64,000 bases of DNA from Epiperipatus broadwayi (Eukaryota > Onychophora > Udeonychophora > Euonychophora > Peripatidae): assembly GCA_028023455.1 (NCBI GenBank), contig JAQFVV010006272.1:2707127-2771126 (forward strand), given 5' to 3'. This document shows, piece by piece, positions 35,601 to 47,873 of the stretch. The notes beneath the pieces are model-generated. The model was not told the DNA's origin, searched no databases, and saw nothing but the letters and a program-made list of their open reading frames with translations. The position numbers and the translations under genes are program-made. Each line of letters begins with the position of its first letter. Within the stretch, counting starts at the first letter, position 1.

Positions 35601-37725
35601 TATATAAGCTTGATTGAATAATTTTTTATTAATTTTATCACTTGTAGGAAAAATAAATACTTTTAAAATTGTCACTTTTTTAATTAATTATTTGATCACA
35701 CGTACACATATCAAAAAATATACAATGAATAACACCAAGCAGATAGACTTTTTAGAAATTTAAATACAACTCTTTTTAATCTATATCTGCTATTCATTTA
35801 AGCACTGCTGATAATATGGCAGATAATTGTATTTATATATGTACATGTACATGTGTGAGGGTGTGTATAGTTAGAAAAATAAAATTATTGGAATTAACTA
35901 TACAACATTCATTATAAAATATTTATTTATTTATATGTTGTATATTGTATATTTTAGAGTTAATTATAATGTGTTGTTGGAATATATAAGTAACTAAATT
36001 TTGTTAAGTACAAATTTCAATCTTAACATTTCTTTTAAAAAATCAAGTATAACACAGGTGAGAACAATTTGGTTTCCTAAAACTCATTATAAAGCAGGGA
36101 GAGCATAAAAAAGCAAGGAATTATAATGATTTTTATGGGGAAAAATTTAACCTTGTTTTTGTAGATAAAAAATTAAGCTAGAAATTATAAATATTGTATT
36201 AACAAACAACTTAATTTAATATATATATAGTGATGTGCACATATCTTCATTTATTATTTGTCTATAATTTATAAGTAATTAAATAAAGGAAATTCAAGTT
36301 CACCTGTTTAATCATAATATGTCTAATTTGTTTTAAATAAATCTGGAATAAATAAATCATTAATTTATTAAAATTTAAAAAATATTTTAAATTATGTCAG
36401 ATGATAACAATGCTTTATTAAAATTAGAAGAAAAAAATCACATGTTCAAAACTATTGTCTAAATACATAAACTACACTATTTGTGTAACTATAGAAACAG
36501 TAATGATTTTAGAACAAAAAACTCATACTTTCTTTCCTTTAAAAAGTTTTGTGTTTTAACTGTATCTTACTCTATAAATAAATTCTGGGTTTGCTGCAAA
36601 GAAAGTATATTTTGAGTAGAAAACCTTAGAATGGAAGTGGAAGGAGTTCATCCAGTTTAATGTCTATGATTTAAACAAAATGATTAACAAAAAAAATGCT
36701 ATGCTCACCATCATAAAACTAAGACCATTAAATCTACTTGGATTGGATATTGACAAAGGAAAAATAATTGGATAACATTCAGGGACTAAAATGTCTATGG
36801 AGCCTTACATACATTTGTGCTATCATAAAGAAAGATTTGAAAGGAACTGCTGCAGGATCAAAAATTAAATTGAAGTTTTATATATGTTAATAGTAACAGA
36901 CACTCAATAAAAAATATTTATCAACAGTTAAAAGTAAAGTGGTAATATTTACAAATTTTTTTATTCTAAATTAATAATAGTGATTACAATAGAGTCTACA
37001 TTTGTTACTCAATAACTAAAATAATAATAATCAAGTAAAATAAATGATCAATTAAACAGCAATAGCATTTGCATAACTTAGTTTGAATTATAAGTAACTT
37101 AATAAAAATATTACTTTATTATAATTTTTTTAAAAGATAATATCAAAATTTTTTGTATATTTTTATTTGTAAGAAAAAAAATCTATAGTTAACCCTTTCT
37201 TGACTGTATGTACTTACAATTTTAATTATAAATTATATATTATATCTAATTATAGTCTAGCGATGATGGATTAGTAATGTATATTACATGCTGTTAATTA
37301 TTGTTATAAACTATTCTTTATTTTAATCACCACAAATAAATTAATATTTATCTTAATAAATTTTATATTGTTATTAATTTATGTGTTTTGATTTACTACT
37401 GCATGAATCATTATATAACAATTTATGTTATCCTATAGTACATTTCATGTTATATCTCATGATCAAGCAAAACATTATTTAATAAATTTTTATCTTATTT
37501 TCCAAGCAAAAGTATTTATTATAAACCCATTGCATTCTTTACAAATTTATGAGTCCATTGTACATGTAGATATAAACTATTATAGTCATTTGTGATCAAA
37601 TCATTTATTTATGAGTTATATTTTAAATTACCTGAATACAACATTTACTGAGGTTATTTAAATTGTTTTAATATGTAATGCATAAGTGGAGAAAATAACA
37701 TAATTATATTTATTACAATAAATAT
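35600..37725. other. AT-rich stretch, no gene seen
   Basis: Nothing coding or structured recognised. About 36590-36850 is slightly less AT-rich but every frame is broken. Confidence 0.45.
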
Positions 37726-37867
37726 CTCATGACCACTATTTCTTGTGCTTGCTCTTAACTGTTATTAAAACAGGCAAAACTCTCTATATGTATGGCCACT
37801 CAGTGCAAGCCAGAGTAATCAATGACTGCCAGAAGGCTTGCATATAAAATCTCCATCTAGTGCCTAA

Positions 37868-37926
37868 TCCAACATCCCCAGATTAGTTTCTGGATAGTAT
37901 CCTTTGTCAATGAGGAGCCTTGAATC
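37868..37926 (-). ncRNA. Hammerhead relic, family B
   Basis: Minus strand: CUCCUCA, UUGACAA (ancestral CUGANGA with two changes), stem II GGAU-ACU-AUCC, GAAAC-UA, AUC and UGGGG. Stem I UCCUCA/UGGGGA is intact. Core changes predict inactivity. Confidence 0.6.
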
Positions 37927-38323
37927 TGAGAGCACTGCAGCTAGATCTTAGGATCTTATACAACCCTCCAGCAGTTACCTTTGATCTCTACTTAACTCAA
38001 AACTATGAGACTTAAATTGAAAACACTATAATATTTTCAATCCAAGTTCATCAGCTTATATAGTCATATAGGTCTAAACTCAGTTCAATAACTATATATT
38101 TTGGTGTCTTTGTTATTTAATAACCATAGCCACCATTATCCTATTAGGAAGGATTGGTTTTAAACCAAGAAACATCACGTGATCACTATTTCTTAAGCTT
38201 GCTCTTAACTGTTATTAAAATTTACAGGCAAAACTCTCTATATGTATTGCCACTCAGTGCAAGCCTGAATAATAATGAATGCCAGAAGGCTTGAGCATAA
38301 AATTTCCATCTAGGGCCTACTCA

Positions 38324-38382
38324 TTCAATATCCCCAGACTAGTTTTTGGCTTGTGGCTTTTGTCAATGAGGAGCCTTGATCT
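38324..38382 (-). ncRNA. Hammerhead relic, family B
   Basis: Minus strand: UCAAGGCUCCUCA, UUGACAA, a weak AGCC...AGCC stem II, AAAAC-UA-GUC, then UGGGGAUAUUGA. Proximal stem I (UCCUCA/UGGGGA) and distal stem I (UCAA/UUGA) both pair. Core mutated at two positions. Confidence 0.6.
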
Positions 38383-38819
38383 GAGAGCACTGCAGCTAGA
38401 TCTTAGGATCTAATGCAACTTTCCAAAAGCTATTAGATGGGGATTTTATTCACAAGCCTTCTAGCATCCATTGATTACTCTGGCTTGCACTGAGTGGCAA
38501 TATGTATAGAGAGTTTTGCCTGTTTTAATAACAGTTAAGAGCAAGCATAAGAAATAGTGATCATATGATATTTATTGACTTAAAATCAATCCTGCCTAAT
38601 AGGATAGTGGTGGTTATGGTTATTAAAAAACCAAAGACACCAAAATATATAAATATTGAACTGAGTTTAAACCTATATGACTAGATAAGCTGATGAGCTT
38701 GGATTCAAAATATTATAGTGTTTTCAGTTTAAGTCTCATAGTTTTGCAGTTAAGTAGAGATAAAAGATGGCTGCTGGAGGGTTGCATTAGATCCTAAGAT
38801 CTAGCTGCAATGCTCTCAA

Positions 38820-38878
38820 ATCTAAGGCTCATCACTGACAAAAGCTACAAACCAGAAACTAGTCTGGGAATATTGGAT
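38820..38878 (+). ncRNA. Hammerhead relic, family B
   Basis: Plus strand: AUCUAA, UCAUCA, CUGACAA (core G8 changed to A), stem II region, GAAAC-UA-GUC, UGGGAA, UUGGAU. Distal stem I AUCUAA/UUGGAU pairs by six bases including a G-U wobble, compensating a C-to-U change. Confidence 0.65.
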
Positions 38879-39250
38879 AAGTAGGCACTAGATGGGGATT
38901 TTATGCACATACCTTCTGGCATCCATTGATTAGCAATATGTATAGAGAGTTTTGCCTGTTTTAATAACAGTTAAGAGCAAGCATAAGGAATAGTGATTAT
39001 GTGATGTTTATTGGCTTAAAATCAATTCCATCTAATAGGATAGTGGTGGCTAAGGTTATTAAAGAACTAAAGACACCAAAATGTGTAAGTACTGAACTGA
39101 GTTCAAACCTATATGACTATATAAGTGGATGAGGTTGGATTGAAAATAGTGTTTTCAATTTAAGTCTTATAGTTTTGTAGTTAAGTAGAAATAAAAAGTG
39201 GATGCTGGAGAGTTGCATTAGATCCTAAGATCTAGCTGCAGTGCTCTCAG

Positions 39251-39310
39251 ATCCAAGACTCTTCACTGACAAAGGCCACAAGCCAGAAACTAGTCTGGGA
39301 ATATTGTATA
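39251..39310 (+). ncRNA. Hammerhead relic, family B
   Basis: Plus strand: AUCCAAGACUCUUCA, CUGACAA, stem II GGC-CACAA-GCC, GAAAC-UA-GUC, UGGGAAUAUUGUAU. All elements are in order; core G8 is A and some stem I pairs are lost. Confidence 0.65.
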
Positions 39311-39429
39311 TGTAGGTACTAGATGGGTATTTTATACACAGGCCTTCTAGCATCCATTCATTAGTCTGGCTTGCATTGAGTGGCAATACATATAGAGAGT
39401 TTTGTTTATATTTATTATATGTAGCTGCC

Positions 39430-41734
39430 CAAATATGTGATGCATTTGCAAGACAACTAGCCTTGCTCAATTATAATATTTTCAGTACATCTGGGATTAC
39501 TTAATCTGAGGGCATTTACTGATAGTTCCATTTATGATATTAGTTGTCTAGTATAATGATAAGCTTATTATTTTATATTATCCATTATAAATTTTCACTT
39601 GTCCAAAGAGACATATTTTATTTATGAGATAGTAACCAAATTTGTAAGCTATTTAGAACATTTATTTTTTTTATTTTTTTATTTTTCATTCACTATTATT
39701 AGAATATATTTACTTTATAATAGTAATTTTAGAAAGTCCCAAATGTACAATATATATATGTGCAAACTGCACTATGGGTGCATTATGTAGGTCCACACTT
39801 AAAATATATATGCATGTAAGATATATATGTAAATGACACAGTCTAAAGTTGTTCTTTTTTATAATCATTTGTTTAGCACTCATTGTCTTTTAAATCCTTT
39901 GATAGTCTTACATTTTTTTTGAAGAGATGCACTAGGTGATGATGGCAGAATGATGCAGAGCAGGATAAATGGTTGGCTTGCTTCTTTGATTTTATTTTCA
40001 TACAATATATTATATGGTCTCATTTATTCACTTAAGGTAATTTTTAGATTTGATGGAATGTTTTAAATTGGGTCCAGTTCATTTTAAATGCTATTTCTGT
40101 TCTTGTGATGTGAAATCAATTCATTCAGTTTTTTATGGCTAGGTTCTTCTTTACAGGTTTGTTGATTTTTTTCTTCATGAAGTTTCTTACTTTTTCATTA
40201 GTTAATTTTTCTATGCATGAGTGCAAAAAACTCTTCATTGTTGTCATTATCATTTTCTTATCAGCAACTTTATCCAAAATGTCAACAAAATGTTGCATTA
40301 ATTGTTAAGTTAGTACATCTTGAAGATTGTGATGATTATTTGATCTATAGATTAATAAAGTGATATTGTGTTTACTGGTATTAGTTGTGGATATTATTCC
40401 ATTTGAAAACATATGTAAGTAAAAAGTTAAAAAAATGCAATATCACTAAAAAAATGGTTTCACTGTGCAAACATAAAGAAAAATGGAATGAGAAATGTGG
40501 AGTAAGCTCACAGTTGAACATTTTTTGTGTTCTGCAAAATTGTTAATCATTGTGCTGGAAAAACCTTTTTAAAAATTCATAGTCGAGTTATTATTTATTT
40601 GAAATTATTTAAAATTAAAAAAATAGTGTTTAATAATACTTTAATTATCTGAGACTTGTTATATATGAACAATCTTCAGAGTAACAAAATTATAGAACTG
40701 TACATTATCAAATCTAATTGTGCAGAAAATGTAAAAAAATAAAAAATTTAATAAATTAAAAAAGATGATTTATTATATAATACATTTTGTGTTCAGCATA
40801 TTATAATAAATATTTAAAATTCTTATTATAGTATGTACTATGAAGATTTAAATAAACAACATTTTATATATAAATATCCTGTGATGGTTTTTAAATGTCA
40901 TGAGGTTACATTTTAATACATGTAATAGACTTTTTTAAATAACCTAGCAATTTGTAGAATAATACAGTACATTGTAATGGCAGAAACAGAAATCATTTAA
41001 ATAAAAAATTAAAAATATGAATCTTTTTCAATTTATTTGTATTGCATCTTCATCATACAAAATTTATTAATTAAATGCATAAGGCATGAAATCAACTCCC
41101 TCCTTTTTTATTGAAAATACATTTATGATAAAATTTAGTTTAGAATTGACTGAAATTATCATTCATAAAGGTTTTAATTTAAAATTGTTCAACTAAATAT
41201 TTTAACTAATATTTATACAGTACACAATTTAAAATTAATTATTAATCACATACAATTTATTTTTATTTTTATACTGAATGAAATTTGCATTTCTTTCAGT
41301 ACTATAATTTTTAAGGTTATAATAATGCACCATAATCTTGAATATGTTTAAATAAAGGTTTAATAACTTTTTTCTATAAAGTTTATTATTAATTGCATAA
41401 TTCATGAAATTATTTACTTCTTCAATTTTAGTTGTTTTTACTAAAAATACTTTTGATTTACAATGTTGCAGTTTTAATTTGACTGAGAAATTTTAATTCA
41501 AAACAATTCAAAATTAATTGTTAATAGTATATTGTAGATCCTAAATTTTTTAGTTGCTATGCTGAATGAAATTTGTATTCCTTTTTTGAGTACTATATAT
41601 AGTTACATTTGTAATAATGTCTGTTTGGCTTGTATATATCTGAAACAAATTACAATATTATAGTTTAAAGTTAAGCAAATACTATACAGTAAATGATATT
41701 TTACATCTTTGCTCATGTAAGTTGTTTGTTAATT
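39430..41734. other. AT-rich stretch, no gene seen
   Basis: No recognised gene. About 39900-40330 is less AT-rich and reads poorly on both strands with frequent stops, so an old coding relic cannot be excluded but is not supported. Confidence 0.4.
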
Positions 41735-42059
41735 GTATAGTGCAGTGTTTCCCAACCTGTGGTACGCGTACCACTGGTGGTACGCGAGTTGTTGGTTGGT
41801 GGTACATGAAAAATAATCAATAATGGCGGACATAAAAAAAAAAAAATTAAATCATAAAAATATCATAGAAACGTTTTTTTCTATAATTCATATAAATTAT
41901 TTTAATTAATAATATTATACAGTAAAGTTGTTTATATGTACAGTCAATAACGATCTTTAATGTTAATGATAAAATTGAAAGTATGATTAAGAAATTAAAT
42001 TTTTGGAAAGAGTAATATATATAAGTATCGAAAACAATCAACTGGAAGTATTCAAAACT

Positions 42060-42522
42060 CTACATATTTTTTGTTTGAAAATAAGGTTAGTCTGTCTCAA
42101 GATATACGAGAAAATATAATAGCACGTTTAACAGGATTAAAATTGTCTTTCATGGAATATTTTCCAAAACTGAAAACACAAATGATAATTGGATTTCAAA
42201 CCCCTTCTATGCAGAAAATTTAGAAAAAGCTACATCATTATCAATAAAGGATAAAAAAAATTTAATAGAATTATGATGTGACAGAACTTTACAAGTAGAA
42301 TTCAAACGACACAATCTAATTAATCTTTGGTTAAACATTAAAGAATATGAACAACTTTCTGAGAAAGCTCTTAAATTATTATTGCCATTTACGAGTACGG
42401 AATTACTAGGAAGAGCTTTTTTTTTCATATATTTTTTTTTTAAAAATAAGTATCGAAACAGATTGAACGCAGCTGTAGATTTAAGGGTATACCTCGCATC
42501 TTTTGAACCAAATCTCAAATAA
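42060..42522 (+). pseudogene. hAT transposase C-terminal remnant
   Basis: The + strand in shifting frames reads 'SLSQDIRENIIARLTGLKL' and 'EYFPKLKTQ', then 'NPFYAENLEKA' and 'LIEL*CDRTLQVEF' with a TGA near 42274. It ends in 'LINLWLNIKEYEQLSEKA' followed by 'LKLLLPFTSTELL' and 'KYRNRLNAAVDLRVYLASF'. This order is the dimerisation domain of hAT transposases: the L-W-x-x-I...A-L-x-L-L-P-F-x-S-T motif and the following K-x-R-x-R-L segment. A poly-T tract replaces the usual E-x-x-F-S segment. The catalytic D-D-E part and the BED finger are absent. Inactive; the nested position between the TIRs confirms identity. Confidence 0.85.
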
Positions 42523-42692
42523 TTACGTTGTTCGAAACAAGCACAAAGATCTCATTAAATTTATTTTATAAAAATATTTGATTACGATAAGAAAATATAT
42601 TAATTGGTTTTTTATAATTTTGTGTTTTTATTAAAACCATTTATTAGCAAACAAAATATGACAAAAAGGCAAATCAATCTAAATTATTTAAT

Positions 42693-42932
42693 TTGAAAGA
42701 ATGTATCAAAAAAGCATCATACCCAGAAATTAGACTCTCGTTAATTCTTGATCATCTATTGTGGATTACTAGATGTAAGCTAGTATTTAATCATCAAAAT
42801 TTTAATCCTATTAACTTCATGCTGAACAATATAAAGAAAACAAGAACAAGAGATAGCCTGATAACCCCTGAGGTTATTTTTACCATGACTTGGGACATGC
42901 TGGATTTATCCTCTCCATGGCCCAACCAATAG
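42693..42932 (+). other. ORF fragment inside hAT, LINE-tail-like
   Basis: An 80-codon open frame without stops, clearly longer than its neighbours. It contains 'LSLILDHLLWITRCKLVFN', reminiscent of the L-x-x-x-L-W-x-x-R-x-x-x-V-F motif that ends some L1/Tx1-like polyproteins. It does not look like a hAT domain. It may be a captured LINE fragment or a filler insertion; I cannot decide, and do not claim a function. Confidence 0.4.
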
Positions 42933-43359
42933 CAAGATGCTCCGAAAAAGAGAAAACAGACTCAAATTCGGGAAAACCAAATGAAGGAATGAGAAAACAC
43001 TGTACAAAATATATACCAAATAACCTTTAATGTAATAATGTAATCTTTAATAAATTATTTTGGAAAAAATATGAAACTTTGAACAAACACATATATATAA
43101 ATATGTTACAGTGAGTTTATAATTTCAGTGAGTTTATAATCTGGCGTGACATTTAGGAGTATTTCACTGTAATTTGTCTCATTATGAGATGTAAATACAT
43201 ACATGGTCACCCTATAATATTTATAATGCAAATAAAATAACACACTCGCAATAACAAATTTCACGAAATACAATCATTTTTACAAAGTGGTACAATTTAG
43301 CGTGATGTACTACCAAGTGGTACGCAAGCCAAAAAAGGTTGGGAAACGCTGGTATAGTG

Positions 43360-44496
43360 CATGAAATCATTTTTTCTTAACATATCTTGAAATTATGTTA
43401 ATTAAATTTTACAATTGCAATGCTACAATTATTGTTGCAATTAAACTACTACTGATAACAATTTAATTCACAAAAAGGGGTGAATAATCAGTTTTTAAGC
43501 TACTGCTACACATTTTAAAATATAATATTAATACATTTATTTGTTGTACTTTATCAAAATAACCTTTTGATTATTTCACTTTTTTCATTTTTATAGCCAT
43601 TAAAGTTTACTAGGGATATTTCATTCAAAAATGTATTAATACTGCATATTAATCATATTTTAATTTTATAATCAAAATACTGTATACTGTAATAATGTAT
43701 ACTGTACTGTGTATAATGAAAAAACTCTGTATTATACATTTTTAGAATAAATGTTGCTATTCTTTTCAGGTGATATAAAGTCACTGTGCTATAATGTATG
43801 TCATCAATCTTACAAAAGGCTCACCATTTCGAAAATGATGGTTTTAAAGAAAAATTGATTTTTTATGGTCATTGTAGTAAATAATTAGTTGTAAATCAAA
43901 ATAGTGGGAATTGGTGATGATCACTATGGTGCATTTTTAGATAAAGATTCAGTGCTAAATGGGATATGGATATATTTCAAAATATGTAGAATTTTAATTA
44001 CAACTTTATTCAGAAGCATAGAAATATCAAATAAACCTATAATGGATAATGCTTAGCACACAGACTATATTGGATTTCTGTATGCTAGGAATTCTTTAAA
44101 TAATTGTTTAAATCATTATGACTAATATTATGGTGATCAAATAATACATGCTTCAAGCACTATATTGTAGTTGGATTTCATATTTATCCAAGTTTGCTTA
44201 TAATTATTTTGAGGTGCAGTTATTCATTTAATTACTTGTTTAAATGTTATAATGCAGCATTTAATTAATAAAATGATTGCCTTCTTTAATGCTAGATGTA
44301 TTGAAATAGAGTGATTTATAGAAGACTAATTGTTTAAATTATTGATGTTTGATATGATTTAATTAATATAATTTTTATATTTACCTGGATAACTGATGAG
44401 ACTATAAATTGAAAAATGATTTATCAATTTTTACATGAGAGGGTAATTGAATAATAAATGTTTCAAGTACTATGATTGGAATTTCCATCTATCCAA

Positions 44497-44577
<81 letters not shown>

Positions 44578-44950
44578 AACTATCAAAATAAAGAGATTAA
44601 CCTATGATACTCTAGCTTACCAAATTGCAATTGTCAAAACATTGTGGCACTAAATTATAACTATCAAAATAAGGAGCTTAACATAGAGCTTAACTGGATA
44701 GTAACTGATCCAAATGTTAGTTTAACCTATTCTAAGCAGATAATCATGGTAATGAGACTTTTTAATGTAAACAGAATATTTAAATATCTTAAAAAAACAC
44801 TATAAATGTGTATTAATAAAGTAATAATAATAATGTCTCATGGTTATTATGAACATAAAGTATGATTGTGTATTTGTAAATAAGAATAAATCAGACTAAT
44901 AATTTTGTGTTTGGCTACTGTCTCAACTCTATGTATTCATTAGATATGAT
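43360..44950. other. AT-rich stretch, no gene seen
   Basis: No gene recognised. It holds the (TA)n tract listed at 44500. Confidence 0.5.
44500..44575. repeat. (TA)n microsatellite, interrupted once
   Basis: About 75 bp of TA dinucleotide, broken by an extra AA at about 44537. Confidence 0.95.
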
Positions 44951-44954
44951 ATGT

Positions 44955-45478
44955 TGGACTATTTACATAATCTATTAGTGAATATTGAATGTATAGAAAA
45001 TTTTAAACTTTATTTAAACTTTCCAAATACAAACAATTGTTAGTTATAACACACAAATAGACAACACAAGTTTATAATTACATGTTTCGAGTAGTATTAT
45101 TCTCCACTCTTCTTCAGATGTTACTGGCCTATATGCACAGTGACAATATTCACTTAGAAGTTGAACTCACACCTTTCTTCAGGTGTTGCTGGCCTATATG
45201 CACAGTGGCAATATTCACTTAGAAGTTGAACTCACACCTTTAGATTCTTGAATATAGGTGTAAGTTCAACTTCTAAGTGAATATTGTCACTGTGCATATA
45301 GGCCAGCAACACTGGAAGAAGAGTGGAGAATAATACTACTTGAAACATTGTGTAATTATGAACTTGTGTTGTCTATTTGCATGTTATTACTAACAGTTGT
45401 TTGTATTTGGAAAGTTTAAATAAAGATTAAAATTTTCTATACATTCAACATTCACTAATAGATGATGGAAATAGTCCA
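44955..45478. repeat. ~525-bp inverted repeat with HHR-like cores
   Basis: The sequence TGGACTATTT at 44955 returns as AAATAGTCCA at 45478, and the match continues inward through TCTATTAGTGAATATTGAAT, GTATAGAAAATTTTAA and ACTTTCCAAATACAAAC. The left arm holds an extra tandem copy of about 60 bp (GCTGGCCTATATGCACAGTG, about 45125-45240). Reading the left arm on the minus strand gives CTGAAGA, a stem GAGTGG/CTACTC, GAAAC, AU, GUA: a hammerhead core with an extra A. The right arm has the same with CTGGAAGA. A convincing stem I was not found, so these are HHR-like only. Confidence 0.8.
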
Positions 45479-45699
45479 ACAATTAGATTACATAATGATA
45501 CTGGGAAAGTCAACATTGAGAAGGATGTATTGCTTGATAATTTTACATCAATATCTTGAATATGCTCTATTGCTTTTTTTATGTTTTTTTCCTTTTCTAA
45601 CAGAGAAGACTTCATTTTTACTGTCATTCATAATTAGAGCTACATTCTTTCTACCATGTTTTTGTTGGATGACATCCTGGTTTTTATTTAATGATACAG

Positions 45700-46890
45700 T
45701 TACTAGTTACATTTTTATCTATGTATAACTGATATTTGTAGAGTCCATTATTTCAGTTAAAGTTTTGTTAATTATTACAGTTTGTGAAATTGGCTCTATT
45801 TGATCCTGATTATTATTTATATATTGCATTTTTTGACTTCTACATATTATCATATTCTTGGTTATCATCTAGATTTGGATTTTGTAATTGGATCCTTTTA
45901 AGATAAATATGTAATAAATTGGCTATCAGATTACACTGTATACAATGGACTTTTGAGACATACATTGATTATATATCCACATTATTTACAATGAAAGTAT
46001 TAAGTCTTAAAGTGTCGAATTATTAGTAAAAGCACAGATTCTTGATGTCACTTGTGATGGAATATTATCTGTGTCTATGTTCCTATGCAGGGTCATTTTG
46101 GATATATGTATTCCATATACTGAAACTGGTGTGTATTTAAATAGGTTACTTGGAAACCTACTACTACTTCAAATGGTTGCATAAGCTTAGTGAAGTCATT
46201 AATCATATAATTCAAACAAGCATTCTTTTTAGTAATCATGTAATATAGTTTTCTCTGTTAATTTATCTTGTTAAATAAATATTTATGAAGTATATGTTGA
46301 TTTTCCTTCTAAATTTATATCTTTGATCTTTTCTAAAAAAAATTCTATGATTATATATGTTGAATTGGGATTCTCACCTATTATGAAAACTGAGTTCCAC
46401 ATGTTATTAGTACTTAATGTATTCTAGAGTAATTCTTTTGGTAATCAATACAATGAACAGTTTTTTTCCACAACTGCAAGCACAATACTCCAATCAGTAA
46501 AAAATTGCTTAGGTGATTGAAAAAGATCTCTTGGAATTTATAAATTGAATCTTTCAGTTATGTTTCTAATATTTTTTTAAAATCAATTGTCCTCTGAATC
46601 TCTTATGGGCAGGTCAAAATTATTTGAAAAAATGTCTAGTTTTATTGAGGCATTAATGGTAGAACAGTGAAACCTTTGTGTCAAGTTAAGATTATTTTCA
46701 CTTTGTTTTTATTAGATTTTTTTCCATGACATGTCTGAAATTCTTCCATTATTTGCATAACTGGTAATAGCTTTATTATAAGTTGCATCAAACTGAGATT
46801 ATATCTTTTGAGTTTGAAAAGCATTTAGAACCCTATGATTAATATACATTAGCTGTAGATCATAAATCTCTTCTCTCTTGTTACTCCAGT
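45700..46890 (-). other. Possible coding relic, unrecognised
   Basis: On the minus strand several blocks read as ordinary protein rather than AT-rich noise, though separated by stops: 'TPVSVYGIHISKMTLHRNI' with 'DTDNIPSQVTSRICAF' (about 46130-46030), and 'MWNSVFIIGENPN' followed by 'STYIIIEFFLEKI' (about 46410-46330). I do not recognise the family. It could be a decayed transposon gene. Treat as a hint. Confidence 0.25.
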
Positions 46891-47309
46891 TTTTGAATGT
46901 TTATAAATATGTATATCTTTTTTATTATGAAAAGATGTAAATAATATAAAAATATTAGAACATATTTTTCAAATGGAGTGAGCAGGTGATTAATAAAAAT
47001 CTGACAAATTGTTTAACTTTTAATTTAAGAAAAAAAAAGAGTGATATTCTGTTGTCTTATAATACTCTTCACATTCACTTAGTATAAGTATTTGTAGTCA
47101 ATATAAAGTTTGTTCCAATAGTATTTGTACATGTTGTAATATTATTTTGTTGATAACTATTGTTATTTACCAACTAAACATCACATAATCACCATTTCAT
47201 AAATTTACACATGCTGTTAATAAGAGTACCAAAAATCTCCATACAATAGAGCTCATAATCAATGGATAGAGGTAGGTTTGTGCATAAAATCTCTAGCTAG
47301 TGTTACTCA

Positions 47310-47368
47310 GTCAACATCCCCAGATTAATTTTCAGCTTGAGGCTTTCATCTTTGAGGAGTCTTGAATT
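47310..47368 (-). ncRNA. Hammerhead relic, family B
   Basis: Minus strand: CUCCUCA, AAGAUGA (core C3 and U4 changed), stem II AGC-CUCAA-GCU, GAAAAU-UA-AUC, UGGGGAUGUUGA. Proximal stem I intact. Confidence 0.5.
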
Positions 47369-47812
47369 TGAGAGCACTGCACCTAGATCTTAGAATTTAA
47401 TGCAAACTTTAGCAATCACCTTTTACCTATTTTGTTAACTATAAAGCTAAAATCCCAAGATGAAAACACTATAATATTTCCAACCCAAGCTCATTTTCTT
47501 GTATAGTCATATAAATTCGAACTCAGTTCAGCGTCTATACATTTTGGTGTTTTTGGTTTTTCAAAAAACACCATTATCGTATGGGCATGATAGATATAAA
47601 ACCATCAAAACATCACATGATCACTATTTTATATGCTTACATATGCTGTTAATAAGAGTACCAAACTCTCCATACAGTAGTGCCACCAAGTGCAAGGCTT
47701 CATAATTATGGTGTTTTTATCTTGGTTCCTAACTTTATAGTTAACCAAATAGGTAAAAATATAGCTGCTGGAGGGTTGCATTAGATTCTAAGATCTAGGC
47801 GCAGTGCTCTCA

Positions 47813-47873
47813 AATCCAAGGCTCCTCAGTGATGAAAGTTACAAGCTAAAAACTAGACTGGAGATATTAGATT
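47813..47873 (+). ncRNA. Hammerhead relic, family B
   Basis: Plus strand: AUCCAAGGCUCCUCA, GUGAUGA (core C3 is G), stem II AGU-UACAA-GCU, AAAAAC-UA-GAC, UGGAGAUAUUAGAU. Stem I proximal (UCCUCA with UGGAGA) pairs mostly. It shows that the ancestral core was CUGAUGA. Confidence 0.55.

Larger units (their letters stand above)
37725..39420. repeat. Family B ribozyme repeat cluster (two units + two inverted)
   Basis: Unit 1 begins near 37727 (CACTATTTCTTGTGCTTGCTC) and unit 2 near 38180 (CACTATTTCTTAAGCTTGCTC), a direct period of about 450 bp. From about 38420 the same unit appears reversed twice (about 38420-38920 and 38925-39420). Conserved blocks include CACTCAGTGCAAGCC, GAATGCCAGAAGGCTTG, CTGCAGCTAGATCTTAGGAT and CATCACGTGATCACTA. 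One hammerhead relic lies in each unit. The arrangement is palindromic overall. No protein is encoded; the plus-strand and minus-strand short frames are fortuitous. A 58-bp end piece of this family occurs at 54955. Confidence 0.85.
41743..43351 (+). mobile_element. hAT-superfamily DNA transposon with 8-bp TSD
   Basis: Ends CAGTGTTTCCCAACCT and AGGTTGGGAAACGCTG are terminal inverted repeats with one mismatch. Outside them the 8-mer GTATAGTG is repeated exactly (41735-41742 and 43352-43359): an 8-bp target duplication, the hallmark of hAT elements. Subterminal GTGGTACGC repeats sit just inside both ends, as in ZBED/SCAND3-like hATs. Length 1609 bp. Inside is only the C-terminal part of a transposase, plus an unrelated-looking segment at 42693-42932, so the copy is internally deleted and probably non-autonomous. 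Confidence 0.93.

Noticed and set aside
37725-39420. CRISPR-like array or LTR element
   Set aside because: Units are ~450 bp without spacers, and inverted as well as direct; no TG...CA ends, primer-binding site or polypurine tract, and each unit carries a hammerhead.
42207-42518. 103-codon minus-strand frame
   Set aside because: Antisense shadow of the hAT transposase tail, whose + strand motifs are convincing.
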